Made by a program: the position numbers and the translations under genes
Shown here: positions 1 to 12,659 of the stretch, in pieces
How positions within the stretch are numbered: the stretch's first letter is position 1
Layout of the letters: each line of letters starts with the position of its first letter
Assembly (NCBI RefSeq): GCF_029962835.1
Contig: NC_080582.1
Location: 17,740,032 to 17,804,031, forward strand
Source: Magnolia sinica
Taxonomy: Eukaryota > Streptophyta > Magnoliopsida > Magnoliales > Magnoliaceae
Direction of reading: 5' to 3'
DNA: 64,000 nucleotides
Notes under the pieces: model-generated
What the model saw: only the letters and a program-made list of their open reading frames with translations
Databases searched by the model: none
Told to the model about the DNA's origin: nothing

Positions 1-125
1 GATGCATTGGACCCATCCAAACAGTGGATGGTGTGGATCATCACCTGTAATAGAGTGGGCCACACCGTCTGATGTAGATGGACGGAGTAGATGTAACACA
101 TATTGGTGGGATCCACACCATTATA
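1..125. repeat. Short inverted-repeat element fragment (GTGGGGCCCAC family)
   Basis: The stretch reads like the end of the short element family that recurs through the window: 'gtggatcatc', 'gggccacacc', then 'gatggacgga' and a degenerate 'tggtgggatccacacc' end. It is cut by the window edge, so its length is unknown. Confidence 0.6.
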
Positions 126-680
126 AAGAAAGAGAGAAAGAGAGAGATAGAGAGAGACATACGGTGAGATAGAGGAACCCCGCCACTATGGGCCCTCTTG
201 ATTAAATCACATACATCCAAATGGGTCCCACCAACAAGTGGGCCCTAAAATTTAAAATAATGAAAAATCACCCACCTTATCTTCCTTCTCCTTGCTCCCT
301 TGGACTCCTTAGCTCCTTACCTTCACTTTTAATGGAGGTTGATGAAAGATGAATGGTTGAGATTGGAGATGAGAGGGTGGGCCACACTTGAAGTTGAGAG
401 AGTGTGTTGGATGTGTGAAATTTCTCATGGAATTTGGAAAAATTGCTAGAGAATGAGAGGGAGAGATAGAAATAATGGATGGAGGGATGGGTGGAGTGAT
501 GGTTGTAAGAAAGGAGTGATGAGAGGTATGGTTTAGTTTGAAATTGGTGGAGAAGAGAGATGGTTGTGGTTGAAAATGAGAAAAAGAGGAATGGTGAGGT
601 GGAAAGATGGTGGACTTTTGGAAAAAGAGGGAATGGGTGAAGTACTTGAGGTATGGTTACATTTAATGGTTAATTAATGG
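126..680. other. Purine-rich gene-less DNA with a GA tract
   Basis: A GA microsatellite-like tract lies near 127-157. From about 300 to 660 the plus strand is rich in G and A, with loose repeats of 'gatggatg' and 'ggtggag'. I see no coding potential and no recognisable element. Confidence 0.5.
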
Positions 681-1020
681 GACTAATTGTGTAGAGATTC
701 CCTCGAAATCCGCAACGCGCGGTGTTTCTTGGAATAAACGCAGATCGGCATCTTCTTACCTGGGTATCGGTTCGGTGCGCAAGTCACGGCGTTGGAACCG
801 CGACGACGACGCGGTCGCTATGATACAACTTTCGGATCAAGCTGACGTCGGTGCGCGGGACCTAGCTTAGGATCGTGCGCAAACTCTGAATACGATCGAA
901 GGTTGCGAAATTTGACCAAGGACCGCGGAAGCCAACGGGCAGTATGGATTAGGACACGGGTCTTACAATGGCAATAATGAACTCGTGCTAACTAGTCACT
1001 ACCGGTTGGAGGATGTGCAT
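681..1020. other. CpG-rich block of unknown origin, joined to the Athila-like fossil
   Basis: Base composition changes sharply at about 690: CG dinucleotides become frequent ('aacgcgcggtg', 'gacgacgacgcggtcg'), unlike the AT-rich flanks. There is no open frame of note. It could be part of an LTR or untranslated region of another retroelement. It ends where recognisable reverse transcriptase sequence starts, near 1021. Confidence 0.4.
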
Positions 1021-1065
1021 TGACTACGAAAATTAAATACCGTCACGAGGAAAGACCACTTTCCT

Positions 1066-3469
1066 TTGCCCTTCATTGATCGAATCTTGGAAAGGCTAGT
1101 TGGTCATTCCTATTACTATTTCCTTGACGGGTATTCGGGCTACAACCAGATAGAGATCGCCCCGAAGATCAAGAAAAGATTACGTTTACATGTCCCTACG
1201 GCACCTTTGCTTGAAGGATGCCGTTTGGACTATGTAATGCTCCTGCCACCTTCCAGCGATGTATGATGAGCATATTTTCTGACATGGTGGGGCAATATTT
1301 AGAGGTCTTCATGGACGATTTCTCTGTCTTCGGTCCATCTTTCAGCGAGTGCTTGGAAAGTCTTAAATGTGTGCTGAAAAGATGTCAAGAAAAGAACTTG
1401 GTACTTAATTGGGAGAAGTGCCATTTCATGGTTCAGAAGGGAATTGTCCTTGGACACATTATTTCATCCAAAGGAATCGAGGTGGATAAGGCAAAGATCG
1501 ATCTTATCTCTAACCTACCTCCACCCAAGAACATAAGGGACGTGCGATCCTTCCTAGGACACGCCGGGTTTTACAGAAGATTCATAAAGGACTTTAGTCT
1601 CATCTCTCGTCCTCTATGTAATCTACTTCAAAAGGATGCACCATACGAGTGGACTGAACCATGTCAGGAAGCTTTCACTAAGCTTAAGGGCATATTGACT
1701 AGTGCACCCATCATACAGCCACCTGACTGGAGCATTCCTTTTGAACTTATGTGTGACGCGTCTGATTATGCTCTTGGGGCAGTTCTAGGCCAGAGAAAAG
1801 ATAAGAAACCCTACGTTATTCATTACGCAAGTAAGACTCTAAATCCTGCCCAAGTGAACTACTCGACTACGGAAAAGGAACTCTTAGCCGTAGTGTTCGC
1901 CTTGGACAAATTTAGGTCCTACTTGATTGGATCCAAGATCATTATTTACACTGATCACGCAGTGCTTAAGTATCTTCTGTCTAAGAATGATGTTAAGCCC
2001 CACCTGATACGATGGATCCTCCTACTCCAGGAATTTGACTTGGAGATAAAAGATAAAAAGGGAGTAGAAAACGTAGTGGCTGACCATCTTTCTCACCTTA
2101 ATCCCTCTGATTCCTTTGAGACGACGCAGATTAATGACATGTTCCTTGACGAACAGTTATTCAGAGTTTCCCATTTGCCTTGGTTCGCTGATATCGCTAA
2201 TTATCTTGCCATAAGTTCCATACCGACACATTGGACTGCGCAAGATAAGAAGAAATTTTTCACTAAGGTGCGCAACTTCTTCTGGGATGATCCATACTTG
2301 TTTAAATATTGTCCAGACCAAATCTTGAGGAGATGTGTGCCAGACGATGAGCATCAGAGTGTCATCTCCTTCTGTCACTCACAGGCTTGTGGTGGTCACT
2401 TTTCTACAAAAAAGACCACTGCAAAAATTCTGCAGTGTGGCTTCTATTGGCCCACTATGTTCAGGGACACTCATGAGTTTTGCAGAGCTTGTGAGCATTG
2501 TCAGAAATTGGGAGCATTATCCCGTCGAAATATGATGCCCTTGAATCCCATTCTTATTATAGAGGCATTTGATTGCTGGGGCATCGATTTCATGGGGCCA
2601 TTCCTCTAATCTTTTGGGAATTTATATATTTTGCTTGCCGTAGACTATGTCACTAAATGGGTTGAAGCGATTTCGTGTCGAACTAATGACCATCGCACGG
2701 TCATTAAATTCCTGAAAGAAAACATCCTTTCCCGATTTGGAACGCCTTGAGCTATCATTAGTGATGGGGGCTCACACTTTTGTAATAGACCATTTGAGAG
2801 TTTAATGAAGAAATACGGTATCTCTCATAAGGTGAGCACCCCATACCACCCACAGACAAGCGAGCAAGTTGAGATTTCCAATAGGGAGATCAAACACATT
2901 TTGGAAAAAATGGTTAACCTTGACCGTAAGGATTGGTCAATTTGATTGACCGATGCCTTATGCGCATACCGTACTGCTTTAAAAACCCCTATTGGAATGT
3001 CTCCCTTTAGACTTGTCTATGGGAAAGCTTGCCACTTACCTGTAGAGTTGGAACATAGAGCCTACTGGGCTATTAAGAATCTAAATTTCGATTTAGACAT
3101 GGCTCACTACGCAAACTTCAGTTAAATGAACTCGAAGAAATCTGGAACGACGCTTATGAGAACTCGAGAATTTACAAGGACAAGATGAAGGCGTTTCATG
3201 ACCAACATATTTTACGAAAATCATTCACGCCAGGCCAGAAAGTCCTCTTGTATAACTCTCGATTACATCTCTTTCCGGGTAAGCTTCGATCTCGTTGGAC
3301 CGGCCCTTTTACTGTTATCACTGCTTACTCTCATGGGGCCGTCGAGATAAGAGACCCCGACAATGGCAAGGAGTTTAAAGTAAATGGACATCGCTTAAAG
3401 CCATTTGTCGAGAAATTTGATTCAGAGGACATGTCCATGCCTCTGACTGATCCTGTTTACCAGGAATGA
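1066..3469 (+). pseudogene. Athila-like pol remnant: reverse transcriptase, RNase H, integrase
   Basis: The largest open piece (1218-2609) shows the RT motif [13 protein letters not shown] and the catalytic FMDDF, then an RNase H domain with [14 protein letters not shown] and [10 protein letters not shown]. An integrase zinc finger follows, with H, H, C and C spaced as in HSQACGGH and CRACEHC. Integrase core sequence and the C-terminal piece (3185-3469, RSRWTGPF) come next. This order (RT, RH, INT) is Ty3/gypsy. The coding region is broken in a handful of places. Confidence 0.9.
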
Positions 3470-4864
3470 TCTCCTAGTCTGATGGAGGTATAGGTAGGTT
3501 TTCTGTTTGCATAGGACTAGGGTAGTTGCTTTGGTCTGGTTGAAGACGTTAAACTTAACACTCCTGGGAGGCAACCCAGCTTTTCAATTCATTCATTTTC
3601 CTAGTTAGTTAGTTCCATGTTTGTGGGTAACATTACTACAAACCCTCACGAGACTACAACTCGTCCACTAGGGGCAACCTAGGGGTTTAAAGGCTTGTTG
3701 CATATGCTAAATGCAATCGAGAGCACCTACGAAAGTGGTATAGGTAGGATCTGTTTTGTGATTTTATTTTATTTTATTTTATTTTATTTTTGTTATTTTG
3801 CTTTTGTTGATTTCTCTCTTGTGCTGACTCGCTTTTACGTTGATATTTTTGAGAAAGCCTTTTGATTCTTTCGTCCAGGTACTATCTTTCTATCACTCTT
3901 CTTATATTTTTGTTGTCCCATGTGCATTGCATGCTTATTTCTTTTACATTGAAGACAATGTAGATTTTAGGTTGGGGGTGGGAGATTAGGTTTCCTAATC
4001 AGCGTTTTCTTGGTCTTGAGTAAAAATTGTGAAATTTTTTAATTTTTCTGGACTTTCTTATGAATTCGAAGGGATTTTGACGGCCATCTAGGGCACTTGG
4101 AATTTCAAGATACGTGATGTTGACAATTTAAGACGCTTGGATTCAGTATCTGTTGGATTTCATAGTTAAGTTTGAATTGTTAATCCAGAATTAGAAGTTG
4201 TAAACATTGATTGAGTTATGATCTCACATGTCACATCTCGCTTTAACATTAAGGTGTCAGTTTGATATTGAAGGATTTACTTGGTACTCACTAAGCTTGA
4301 AAGGAACCAACCTGAGAAATTGAAAGGATTGGGCGAATGGTCTACACCATAGGTTTGCTCCCTACAGGTATAGATTTAATTCCCTATGAATAATATGTCA
4401 AAAATTTGGGTGTACAGTCTTCATCATAGGTTTGCTCCCTGTAGGTGAGGATTTGATTCCCCTTCTTGGCATTACTTTTAATGAAAAAATCAAAAGCTGA
4501 AAGAATGAAAAGATGATCTGTGAGGCAAGTTTTGGTTATCATGAATCTTCTTATTGGTTACCAATGATATCCTGAAATAGAGAAGTGAATTTTAATGATG
4601 ATAAGCTGAGATTACACTGTATGCTCGTAGATCTCATTGATTAGAATTTTTTTAATTAATGGAATAATACTTTGAACTTGATTATGAAGTTTACCGTGCG
4701 CTTGAGTTTAGGAGAAAGTAATATCCAACATTCATGAATCTAGGAATTCTCATATCTGGATTATTCTACAAAAAATCACTCGAGTTTATAGAAATTGTTC
4801 TGTAATTCTCAACTTATTTTTCGCATATTTTGCTCAGGACTAGCAAAATGCTGGTTGAGGGTTG
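3470..4864 (+). mobile_element. Athila-like 3' internal non-coding region
   Basis: Between the integrase end and the LTR there is about 1.4 kb without coding potential. It carries a TTTTA pentanucleotide run at about 3764-3790 and the phrase 'gaagacaatgtag' followed by 'gttgggggtgggag'. Purine-rich text of that kind is typical of the env or spacer zone of Athila relatives. I recognise no envelope-like protein. Confidence 0.6.
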
Positions 4865-6910
4865 TGTTGAGGGTCAAATATTGCATATCAAACCCAGTTA
4901 TTGCATGGATTTACAAGCATGATACCGTTTAATGGCCCGATTTAATCGTGTTTGTGATGTAGAGTGTATTTACGAGCATGGACTGAAAAAGGGTGCTTAA
5001 AGCATGGATTTAACACTCCGAAGTCACCAGAGTAAGGGACGCACTCCAAAGAACCAAGGCTGAAGAATTTACATGCCAAGGATCCGAGGAAATTAAGCCA
5101 TTCACGTTAAAGAGGCCCGAAATTGGTGAAGAATGCAAGATCACATAGTTCCTGCCATCTAATTGGCTCAAAACTTTATACATGGCCTGAGGGCCATAAA
5201 TTAACCGTACATATCAAATTTCAGCCCTCGGATCACTATAGAAGTACCCCAACTGACAGATCAGCCCATAAACCGTTGATTCTGGCCCGCCTGGTATCTG
5301 AAAATGCTTCAATCTTGGGCTCAACTCATTAAATGAGCTGACAAAACAAATGGATGGATCAGATCTTGTATATACATTACAGTGGGCCCCGTATGTACAA
5401 CATGTGTACATAAAGTGCACCCGTACCGCCGTGCACTGAACCGACTAACACGGGTCAGCAGGCGCTGACCCGCATCTTCTTCCCAAAATGGCAGTTGCCG
5501 TTTTGGCGCTGCAGACAGATGGACGACGTCCGATTTGCGGATGCTAGTGGGCCCCACACATTGTCCAGTAGGAAATCCAAACCGTCCATCTTGTAGAGGG
5601 CCATGAGTTCTTCAAACCCATGCTAAAATTTTGGACCCATGCAAGCACACGTGTACGATACAGAGGCCATAAGTGGACTGCCCTGCAACGTTCAAATTGA
5701 TGTTTGAATGATTTCTTCTCGATTCCGAGTCGATGGATATGAAAAACCGTCCGTTTCGACCAAAATTTCGATGGCAATCTAATGGACGGGGTGGATTTCT
5801 CTGAAAATACCTCTGTGGCCCCCACTTTTGACGTCAGTGCCGGACGTGCGAAAGGCTACGCACGTCCGCAAAATTTCATTTTCCAGTAGTGTGGCCCACC
5901 ATCGTTGATCATATGGCAAATCTGAACCGTCCATCATGTAGGCCAGTCAAAATACTTCCAAGAGACGTTGATTTTATAGAAAAAATCCAAGGAACGCGAG
6001 AGTTATGAAACCCCGAACTTGGCTGCGAAAAGGCTTTCGCTGCGCGTGCGATAGCTTCCCAAATCCGATTTCCACCACTCCAAAAGCTACAAAAAGAGTT
6101 CCAAACGTGGAGAAGAGGGTGTGCTTGAACAGGGGACGTTAGATAGAGAAAGAGAGGCGGAGAGAGAAGTGTTTGGAATTTTTATAGATTTTTTTCTTTA
6201 TTTTTCTTCTTTTTCCTATAAATTATGTTGAGACTTAGTCTAATTATGTTAGGCTAAACCTCTTAGCTAGGGCTAAGAGGTGAAGCTTATGGCGTGATGG
6301 GAGCTTCTACAGGTTTGATTTGAACTGAACTGATTGACTCTGGTTTTGATTTGAGAAATTCTTTTAGTCATTAATGGTTTGTTGTGATTTAAATTACAGT
6401 AGATCTGTGATGGCTTGAATAATTCCTTTCCTTTTATTTTGATGTTCGGAAATCCTGTTGTTCGCCATCGTCTCATAGACATGGTTGGATGATGGAATCC
6501 TTCCTAACACTCATACATCTTTTAGTTGGTTATGGATTGGTCTAAGTTCTGTTGTTTACCTTGTCTCTTAGGCATGGATTTGTGATGAAATTGTACCTAA
6601 TTCTTATACCTTTCATCTCTTGAAAACTATATCGAGTAAGTTCAGTATAATATCCATGAAGCAGGCATAAGATCTCCTTGATCTCTACAAGTGGATCCTC
6701 TGAATCCCTAGTTCCCTTTTTCTGAATTCTTTAACTTTAGAATAATAAATCACCAATAATCCTCAAATCACAAATGGATTAGATTTCATCATGGCCAAGT
6801 TCTAGATCAGTTTATATTCAGATAACGTAAAGGATTCAGTCCCAGTGGAATCCACCTCGGTCTTACCGAGTTTATTACTACATCACAACCCCGCACTTGG
6901 GGTGTGAACA
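4865..6910 (+). repeat. Probable 3' LTR of the Athila-like element
   Basis: The segment starts TGTTGAGGGTCAAATATTGC right after a G-rich tract and ends near '...gggtgtgaaca', giving TG...CA ends and about 2.05 kb, a usual size for Athila LTRs. Inside it, 5545-5965 contains two stretches resembling the GTGGGCCCAC short-element family. The boundaries are inferred without a partner LTR. Confidence 0.55.
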
Positions 6911-8085
6911 AGACACGTTCCTAATTTGAGGAAGAGTCTTGTATCTTTAGGAGAACTCGAGGCACAAGGGTACAAATTCACTGGGTTTGATCATGTCCTT
7001 AAAGTTTCGAAGAGGGCATTCATAGTCATGAAGGCACAGAGGAATGAAAAACTTTACAGGTTGATTTAGAGTACTTCATCACGTAAAGTTGCAGCGTTTG
7101 TAGCGGATTTTACATCTGCACGTATATGGCATGCACACTTGGGCCACATGAGCAAGCAGGGCATGAATTTATTCTCTGATCGTTGTTTAATTCAAGGTTT
7201 TAAAAATATTGATCTTAGCATATGCAAATATTATATATATGGCAAACAATCAATGTTGTCTTTTAAATCTAGGAAACATATTTGTAAGCGGGTTCCAGAT
7301 TATGTGCATTTTGATGTATGGGGTCAGCGCCCATGGTTTTTGGTGGAGGGTTGTCATAATTTGTCATGTTCATTGACGACTATTCTAAAAAATTGTGGGT
7401 TTATTTCATGAAAATAAATTCAATGTTTTCTCCAACTTAAAAAATTGGAAGGCGATTGATGAAAAACATTCTAGGCAAAAAGTGAACGTGTTAAGGATAG
7501 ACAATGGTGAGAAATTCACTTCTAGGGAATTCAATTAGCATTGTACGGATGAACGAATCGTGAGGCGTAACACAATGCGCTACACGCCAGAGTATAATGG
7601 TATGACTGAGCGGATGAATCGAACTCTCTTGGAGAGGGCCTGATGCATGATCAATAATGCTGGGTTGGGAAAGGAATTGTGGACTGAGGCCGTTAACATG
7701 ACTTGTTACTTGGTGAATCAATCCCCTTCTACAACTATTGATTGTAAAATTCTAGAAGAAGTGTGGAGTGGTCAGCAGGTAGACTAATCTGGACTGTGTG
7801 TATTTGGTTATAATGCTTACTCTCACATACCGTCAGATAAGAAAGATAAGTTGGACCAAGGAGTTAAAAAATACATCTTTGTCGGCTATGGTGGTGGTGT
7901 GAAGAGGTATAAGCTACATGACTGGGTCACATGAAAAATTATCTTTAGTTATGACGTCAAATTCGATGAAGGATCATTGTTCCGTAAGGATGAGCACAAG
8001 GAATCGGAAAATTGGTCGAATTTCGACCTTGACATCTTCACCGAATTCCCAAACATCCTTAGACTTGATGCTCTGATTCCTCTTT
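6911..8085 (+). mobile_element. Ty1/copia fossil fragment: GAG-pre-integrase and integrase
   Basis: The open piece at 7139-7411 begins near a WHAHLGHMSKQGM signature, the GAG-pre-integrase zinc motif that precedes copia integrase. Downstream text matches integrase core wording such as YNGMTERMNRTLLERA. The fragment lacks gag, reverse transcriptase and LTRs and has many breaks, so it is old. It directly follows the Athila-like LTR, with no clean boundary visible. Confidence 0.8.
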
Positions 8086-8560
8086 GTTAGGATTCAGACG
8101 CCCCAATAAACTTAGATTAACCCTAGGTATTTGAAATTTGGATCTAACTCTGCCTTCAATCCGAGCGTTTTACAGAAGCACGTACAATGAAGATAGAACA
8201 ACTAAATAAAGCAAAATAAGCAATAAATTAATAACACACACAACGCAAAGATATTTTATGTGGAAACCCCTTGTAGAAAAAAACCATGACACGAAGTAAC
8301 ATAGATCCACTATAATCAAAACTTTAGAGTTTACACTACACAACTTCTTCGATTATAGATGTATCTGATCTTCCCTTACAATGCACAACCCCTTGAGAAA
8401 TCCTTCCCAAGCCCTTACAAGTGTTAGAAACCCCTTTCACCTCGCGAAAACCCTCGCTCTTAGAGAGAACACTCATAATTGTGATAATACCAAGCCCTAA
8501 TCACACTTAGGACTTAAATAGCCTGATTTACGCAAATATGCATAATGGATCTGGTTGGAC
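8086..8560 (-). repeat. Antisense copia-type LTR or leader fragment
   Basis: Read on the minus strand, this has the usual arrangement of copia LTR and leader sequence: 'atagtggatc', then 'ggttttttt' and 'aaggggtttccacat', ending near 'tgaatcctaaca'. It lies in opposite orientation to the copia coding fragment, so it probably belongs to a different insertion. No coding sequence is attached. Confidence 0.45.
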
Positions 8561-8713
8561 TGAACATAACCTTCCGCCTAACTGAATTGACCCGGTACAA
8601 TTTTTAGCCAACCAAAAACGTCCAAAACATCACAACGTGCAACCTGAGAATTCATCAATTTTTGATTGAATCGAAATTGGTCTCAGTTAAACCAAGAATG
8701 GACTTCTCCGCAA

Positions 8714-8715
<2 letters not shown>

Positions 8716-8747
<32 letters not shown>

Positions 8748-8754
8748 TAGAAAT
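8716..8754. repeat. AAT trinucleotide microsatellite
   Basis: Thirteen or so uninterrupted AAT-type units, followed by 'aaataaataaat'. The surrounding 8561-9000 is non-coding and not otherwise recognised. Confidence 0.9.
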
Positions 8755-9004
8755 AAATAAATAAATTTGACAGAATCCAAGGCATCCTACAAAACAAAAT
8801 TGACTATCTACGTTATATTATTTCATTCATTAAATTTGATTCCCAATAATTTTACTCCAATTAATATCCCCAACTGGTTCATTAGTATCATGCGATGACA
8901 GAGAATTTTATAAGCTTGGGTATGGCTAAGGTCCACCTAAGTCCAACTCGCCAAGTAAAACTTGGCTCGAGCGTGCAGCGACTGGCCAAAACAGCCCCAA
9001 CCTG

Positions 9005-9525
9005 ATTCTGGCTAGGGCTATCAAGGCTGGCAATGAATTCCACAGGTCTGGGTCTATTCAAAACTTTGATTTTGCTTGACCCAGGCCTAGACCGGTCCCA
9101 TTAACAGCGCTTATCTTGAGCCAGCCTCAAGAACAGTACAAGATGGGTCAAGCCCGAACCAGCAGACCATCCAACCCCAAAGTGGGCCAGGCCCAAAGCC
9201 TAGCAGGACAGCCAGTGATGACCACCTGAGTTTTGGATGTGGTATAAACTTGGTTTGGCCCCTCATCGAAGTGCAACACACATAATGAATGGTTTGAATT
9301 TGTGAACCATATTTCGGTGGGACCAATAAATGATTATGAATGTTTTAATGGGAGGGTAACCCCTTTCAACTGTTGTATATGGTGTGGCCCAACCAAGTCA
9401 TGGATTGATTTGATTTTTAAGCTTGTGGCCTAACATGGAATGCTGCATCTGACTGATGGGATAGATGTTCAACACACATCACAGTGGGGCCCACACAGCT
9501 CGACCTCATAGGAAGTTCCCATCAG
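9005..9525. repeat. GGCCCAGGCC-type plant repeat followed by a short inverted-repeat element
   Basis: From 9005 to 9215 the text is the 'ctatcaaggctggcaatg...gacccaggccta' repeat that is common in plant intergenic DNA. From about 9225 to 9525 it switches to short-element wording ('gtgggaccaa', 'ttgatttg', 'gatgggatagatg', 'acagtggggcccacac'). Ends are diffuse. Confidence 0.5.
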
Positions 9526-10639
9526 GTCGACCTCCTGGTACCATTTCCTATATATATATATCCCTCCGTATGCCACCATGATCATGTTGAACATTCATTC
9601 TTTATCTTCTGTTTTAACTTTCATTTCTTTTACAAGTGTGGCGCACTTGATGAGTGAACCATCTTTGATTTCTTTCCATGCCTTGTTAGTGGTGGTCTTC
9701 AACTCTTCAGTTCTCAATGGCACTTGCACTTTTCATTTTTCACCCCTTCTACCACTAAATACACCCATTTTTCTACTTTTGGTATACAATAGTATAAATA
9801 CCATTTATTTTAAAACCAATAGTAGAAATACCGCCATAGAGCTGATAGCTTTAATGTTGTTCAAATGGACCCTATTGCTTCATATAGGGACCAAGATTTA
9901 AAACTGGGACCGTAAGCAGACCCGTTCCAGTGAGGTATCTGGTCGAAGCTAATCTAACCGTTGGTACAGCTGAGCTGACTCAAGAGGATAAAATTTTGAT
10001 ACTCTACTTGAGTGGGATGGTTGATGTATAGGCATTTAAAATGCTGTCGTGGCAAACATGTAACTTAGATTAAACTGTCTAAATTATTCCCCCAAATCTA
10101 TATATATATAATATTAATAACTTTATCAATGGGCTTTAACAAACTATTGTATGAAAAATAGCCAAGAAATAAATTTTATTTTCATTCAACAAGTCTCATT
10201 TTTGGGCTACCACCTATTTGTTGGACATGGGCGACTTTGGGCCCTACATCATGCAACTCCGGTGAGTGGGCCTTTATTCGTCTTACAAAACAAGTTAGCT
10301 ACAAGATCTTGAAGGCTTTACGTGCTATTAAAGGATAGTTTGGGAAATCATTTATCTAATTAATTAACGCAACATTTGTCATCAAGGGTGGAACTTGGAT
10401 CCACTTGTCCAAACTAAAAACCAAAACACACTGTAGAAACTCTTTATCGCGCATTGTATAATACATTAGAGGAGAGAGTGGTCCGTAAAAAAAATGAAAG
10501 ATTGCTTCTATTTCAACTCTCAAGAGTATTACATGAAAACATGCATACACTATCACAAATCAAACATTACACAAAATGCTAGTGAAAACTACTGAATGTA
10601 GAATGTCCTAAACTGGCACAAGGTAACAAATCAAAATTT
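9526..10639. other. Gene-less stretch, nothing recognised
   Basis: One 107-codon frame at 9578-9901 has no family resemblance and low-complexity composition, so I do not call it a gene. A short TA run lies at 9551-9562. The remainder is AT-rich unique-looking DNA. Confidence 0.5.
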
Positions 10640-11680
10640 TGTTAGGAAAACATACATAGATACATCCTCATGCTACAATTTGGAATGTCATCCAAATCTG
10701 CATGCACCAATCACCGAAGATTTTGAAGACCCACTGGCCAGCTTCTCTATCAGGCCGTCTAGAAACTTCTCCATGAGACATTGGCTTGGACCACGAAATC
10801 TCACTCCATGTGCCACAGTGATGCCAGGGAAAGGCCTTTGAAAGCTTTGTGGTTGATCGCTGAGAGGATAAAATTATCCTTAATGCTTCCCACATCCACC
10901 TGACCAAACTCTTTTTTTCTTGAGCCACCCTTCATTACAAAAGGAAGTGAGGAAAGAAACCATCGAAAGGTAATCGATTCCCATGCTACCATTCTCCGTA
11001 TCCGTCCAGTTGCTTCATATGTGTGTGTCATCACAGTCTATCATATGAAAGAAAGAGCCTGGAAATCAATCTGTGATTAAAAACCTTGATAATTACATGC
11101 TTGAATTTGCTTGCTTAAATCTCCAAAAGCAATTGAAGCATAAACTTACATTAAGAATAAAACAAGAGGGTGTAAGTGTCCAGGTGCCACAGTCCGTAAA
11201 GCTGGGGCCGCAGTTGGAATTAGCTCCAAACTATTGGTCTTATTGGCCCTCCCTTGGATGGAAGATGCTCCAAAATTCTTACAAATTGAAGCTCCTAATC
11301 CCTCAATCAATATCCTACAAATAAAGGGTTAAAAATATACATCAATTGTGTTAGAGAAGCTAGCAAAGCTCACCTAAAACTTATAATAGCTTGGTCCAGG
11401 AATCTGGCCGATCACAAATCAGGTGGCCTAGGCATAGACAATAGAAATTAATGTTCTACATTCAATGTGCATGGTTGGTCCATCACATTATCAGAGTAGA
11501 CAATTCTTGTGCCAGGGTAGTTATATTCTGGGCTATACCTAATTAGCAGCTTTGATCATTGACATGAATAAACTCTCTGGTCAAGCACTGATCGATCCCT
11601 GAGCCTGGACTAGGGAAAATTGCTTCTACTTTGAAAAGGTATATTAAATCCAAACATAAATGAAATCTGTTATTGAAACC
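10640..11680 (-). other. NLR 3' non-coding module, copy 1 (parts Y, Z and X)
   Basis: This kilobase resembles 14300-15480 over most of its length, in the same order. Part Y (10640-11040) ends with 'gtgtgtcatcac', part Z (11040-11340) contains 'gaatttgcttgcttaaa', and part X (11340-11680) ends with 'cttctactttgaa' and 'tatattaaatccaaacat'. It lies immediately 3' (minus strand) of the LRR fossil, so I infer it derives from downstream exons or the 3' untranslated region of an NLR gene. Confidence 0.55.
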
Positions 11681-11689
11681 TAAAAAGTG

Positions 11690-12470
11690 ATGTGCTACCG
11701 TTCAAACTACAACCTGAAAAGTGATGGGCCGAGTTCCAAATGGGACCATTCCAACATAGGCTTGGCGAGGTTTGTTGGAAATTCACAACACTCAGCCAGC
11801 TTCTCTTACTTTCCGCACAAATACAACTTACATAAATTGAGAAGATGTGGAAGAGTCACTGATGCGGGAATTCTTTGTCAGTTGATTCAACAACACTAGA
11901 GGCAGTCCAACACATGCTTCTGACTTTAAATATATTCCTAATTTTCTAAGATTGGTCAGATTTGCAAAGCAACTGTAAATCCAATTGCCAGCCCTTACAT
12001 ATCTTATAGTCTTGAGGTTACTTATCTGGTCGAGTTGGGGATACCCTTAGATGAGATACCCTCCCAAACAAGCCCATGTGTGGTTCACATGGAAATGTCT
12101 TAACTGTTGCCACTTGCAATTGTATTGGATATACATTTTGATGTGGCAAACAGATGCTAAATATAGAAGTTTGTAAATTGTGAAGATTGCCCGTTGATGA
12201 GGGGAGGCTTTGTAATCCAGCATTTGCACAACCAACGTATCTCAGGTGGATTAGTTCACCTAGCTCACTTGGTAACTTTCTACTGGTAAATCATTCAGAT
12301 ATTAAATCCTAAGCAATTTGAAGCCTCTGTAAAGAAACTTCTATTACTCATTTTCAAGTCTTCCTTCGTCTTTGGGGATGAACGGAACTAAACGAAGGTG
12401 CCAAGTGGAGCAATTCAAGGAATTATACTTGCTTTTGGTATTGTGATGAAATGCATTTTGATGGGCCCTA
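11690..12470 (-). pseudogene. NLR LRR-region fossil, paralogue of the 35.3-37.7 kb gene
   Basis: There is no long open frame, but the nucleotides track the intact-looking LRR region at 35400-36150 in order and orientation. Shared phrases include 'ttttctaagattggt', 'catggaaatgtcttaactg' (tcttcacttggaaatgtc in the gene), 'gaagatt..ccgttgatga', 'tatctcaggtggat' and 'aagcctctgtaaagaaactt'. The comparison implies the N-terminal half of an LRR domain encoded on the minus strand. CC and NB-ARC parts are absent. It is heavily decayed and clearly older than the gene at 25.9-37.7 kb. I am fairly sure of homology and unsure of exact ends. Confidence 0.7.
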
Positions 12471-12659
12471 GATGTAGGCAGAGCATTGATGTTCCCAGTA
12501 CGAACAGAGGAGGGCAACAGTGATTAGATCTTCTCATGCAAAAAATCAAGTTGTTTTGCTCCTCAATGGGGCACAACAGGATATTACAAATTTCTAGATA
12601 TCCATTTGTTTTGAAACAGGTCCACTGAGGTGTGAAACAACTTCACTTTTAGGCCAGAA

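Larger units (their letters stand above)
1021..6910 (+). mobile_element. Ty3/gypsy LTR retrotransposon fossil, Athila-like, 5'-truncated
   Basis: Parts in order on the plus strand are reverse transcriptase, RNase H, integrase, a long non-coding spacer with a purine-rich tract near the end, and one LTR. The wording of the RT and integrase fits the Athila clade. No 5' LTR, primer-binding site or gag is present. The element is broken in several places and is a fossil. With only one LTR its age cannot be estimated from LTR divergence. Confidence 0.85.

Noticed and set aside
3470-4864. Envelope-like gene of the Athila-like fossil
   Set aside because: Position fits, but no membrane segment or open frame supports it; treated as non-coding spacer.
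9578-9901. A 107-codon plus-strand frame as a small gene
   Set aside because: Hydrophobic low-complexity translation, no family resemblance, no neighbouring gene signals.
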